Below are positions 22,930-23,439 of a stretch of 23,439 nt of DNA, piece by piece; positions within the stretch are counted from its first letter, which is position 1; each line of letters starts with the position of its first letter. This DNA comes from an uncultured Clostridia bacterium (lineage in GTDB: Bacteria > Bacillota > Clostridia > TANB77 > CAG-508). The notes under the pieces were generated by a model that saw only the letters and a program-made list of their open reading frames with translations, did no database searches and had not been told where the DNA came from. The translations under genes and the position numbers were made by a program. Where the stretch lies: assembly GCA_948739805.1 (NCBI GenBank), contig CAPYID010000030.1:1-23439 (forward strand), given 5' to 3'.

Positions 22930-23394
22930 CTACTTATCTAGTGCAATATAAATATGAATTTCTTGTTTTAGCATATCTTCAGAATTGTTTTGATATTCTT
23001 CAAAATCACAAGTATATTTTCTTTTTAAATCCATATTCCATATTTCTTGCCAAGCCTGTCCTACTGAATTTTGCACATCTCCTGTTATAACAAACTTAGC
23101 ATATTTTCCTTTTGGAATAATAATACTTTCTATTTCTTCACCTATTTGTACTTTTTGACTTACTTCTGCTCCTGCAATAAATGTATAAGTTTTTGTATAA
23201 TCACCCTCATATTCTGTATATAAGCCTATTGTTTTACCATTTACCTTATTTGGAATCTTCTCATAAATTCCATTTGCAAATAATTTTTGCCAAGTCATTC
23301 CTATATCTTGTATAGCCTTTCCATCTTGATTAGTTGTTTTAATTTTAATTCCTGTAACAACCTTTTCTTCTAATTCTACAATTTCATATTTCAT
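22930..23394 (-). CDS. GyrI-like effector-binding protein 2
   Basis: A 154-residue protein of the AraC-type effector-binding (GyrI-like, integron-associated) group. It has VTGIKIKTTNQDGKAIQDIGMTWQKLF near residues 13-39, GLYTEYEGDYTKTYTFIAGAEV, KYAKFVITGDVQNSVGQAWQEIW, and a C-terminal strand EIHIYIALDK. There is no DNA-binding domain. It belongs to a different subgroup from its neighbour downstream, so the operon carries two distinct ligand-binding proteins. The start at 23394 has AGGAGG ten bases before it. It is first in the operon. Confidence 0.9.
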   Translation of the reverse strand: MKYEIVELEEKVVTGIKIKTTNQDGKAIQDIGMTWQKLFANGIYEKIPNKVNGKTIGLYTEYEGDYTKTYTFIAGAEVSQKVQIGEEIESIIIPKGKYAKFVITGDVQNSVGQAWQEIWNMDLKRKYTCDFEEYQNNSEDMLKQEIHIYIALDK

Positions 23395-23417
23395 AATATA
23401 TCTACCTCCTAAACAGA

Positions 23418-23427
23418 AGTATATAAC
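23418..23427 (-). promoter_or_regulatory. -10-like TATACT sharing the GntR 10-mer
   Basis: AGTATATAAC on the plus strand is a third exact copy of the 10-mer duplicated in the GntR operon promoter. On the minus strand it supplies TATACT about 25 bases before the first gene of the GyrI/SPL operon. The -35 region is cut by the window edge. Confidence 0.4.
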
Positions 23428-23439
23428 ATATAATTTGAC

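Overview
The window is very AT-rich, uses standard stop codons, has strong AGGAGG-type ribosome binding sites, and carries Bce-type antimicrobial-peptide modules, a YtrA-type GntR operon and a monofunctional peptidoglycan glycosyltransferase. This points to a low-GC Bacillota chromosome, most likely a Clostridia member. Every gene I can support lies on the minus strand, so transcription runs from high to low coordinates.

Left end (1-3100): remains of an integrated element. A truncated DUF1016 N-terminal gene carries one perfect palindrome inside it and a longer one just upstream. Next come a large serine recombinase broken by three single-base frameshifts, a small unknown gene, and a tRNA-Gly with its own terminator. 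Then yebC, a 650-base stretch with only scraps of coding sequence, and yccF.

Centre (5100-18310): the main feature is two complete Bce-like peptide sensing and detoxification modules in tandem. Module 1 is a response regulator and intramembrane-sensing kinase (9687-11388), followed by an operon of ABC ATPase, FtsX-like permease, a membrane-anchored unknown protein, a YxeA-family protein and a GT51 transglycosylase (5114-9534). Module 2 is a CmpB-like membrane protein, response regulator and kinase (15828-18214), followed by an operon of ATPase, permease, papain-fold hydrolase and VTT/TVP38 membrane protein (11478-15636). Four of the five upstream regions carry the same inverted repeat, CTTACA-N4-TGTAAG. 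At two of them a third half-site is added exactly 11 bp away. I infer that the two modules form one cell-envelope regulon, possibly cross-wired.

Right end (18311-23439): a YtrA-type operon (GntR repressor, ABC ATPase, ABC-2 permease) under a strong promoter overlapped by a tandem 10-mer, then a five-gene operon of two GyrI-like effector-binding proteins, an SPL-family radical SAM protein, a GNAT-YoaP acetyltransferase and a DUF7662-like small protein.

Four genes are frameshifted as read (recombinase, kinase 2, YxeA-like, VTT protein). At four of the breaks, dropping the C of a CGG triplet on the coding strand restores the conserved reading frame. This may be a systematic sequencing artefact, so these genes should not be called dead without checking reads.
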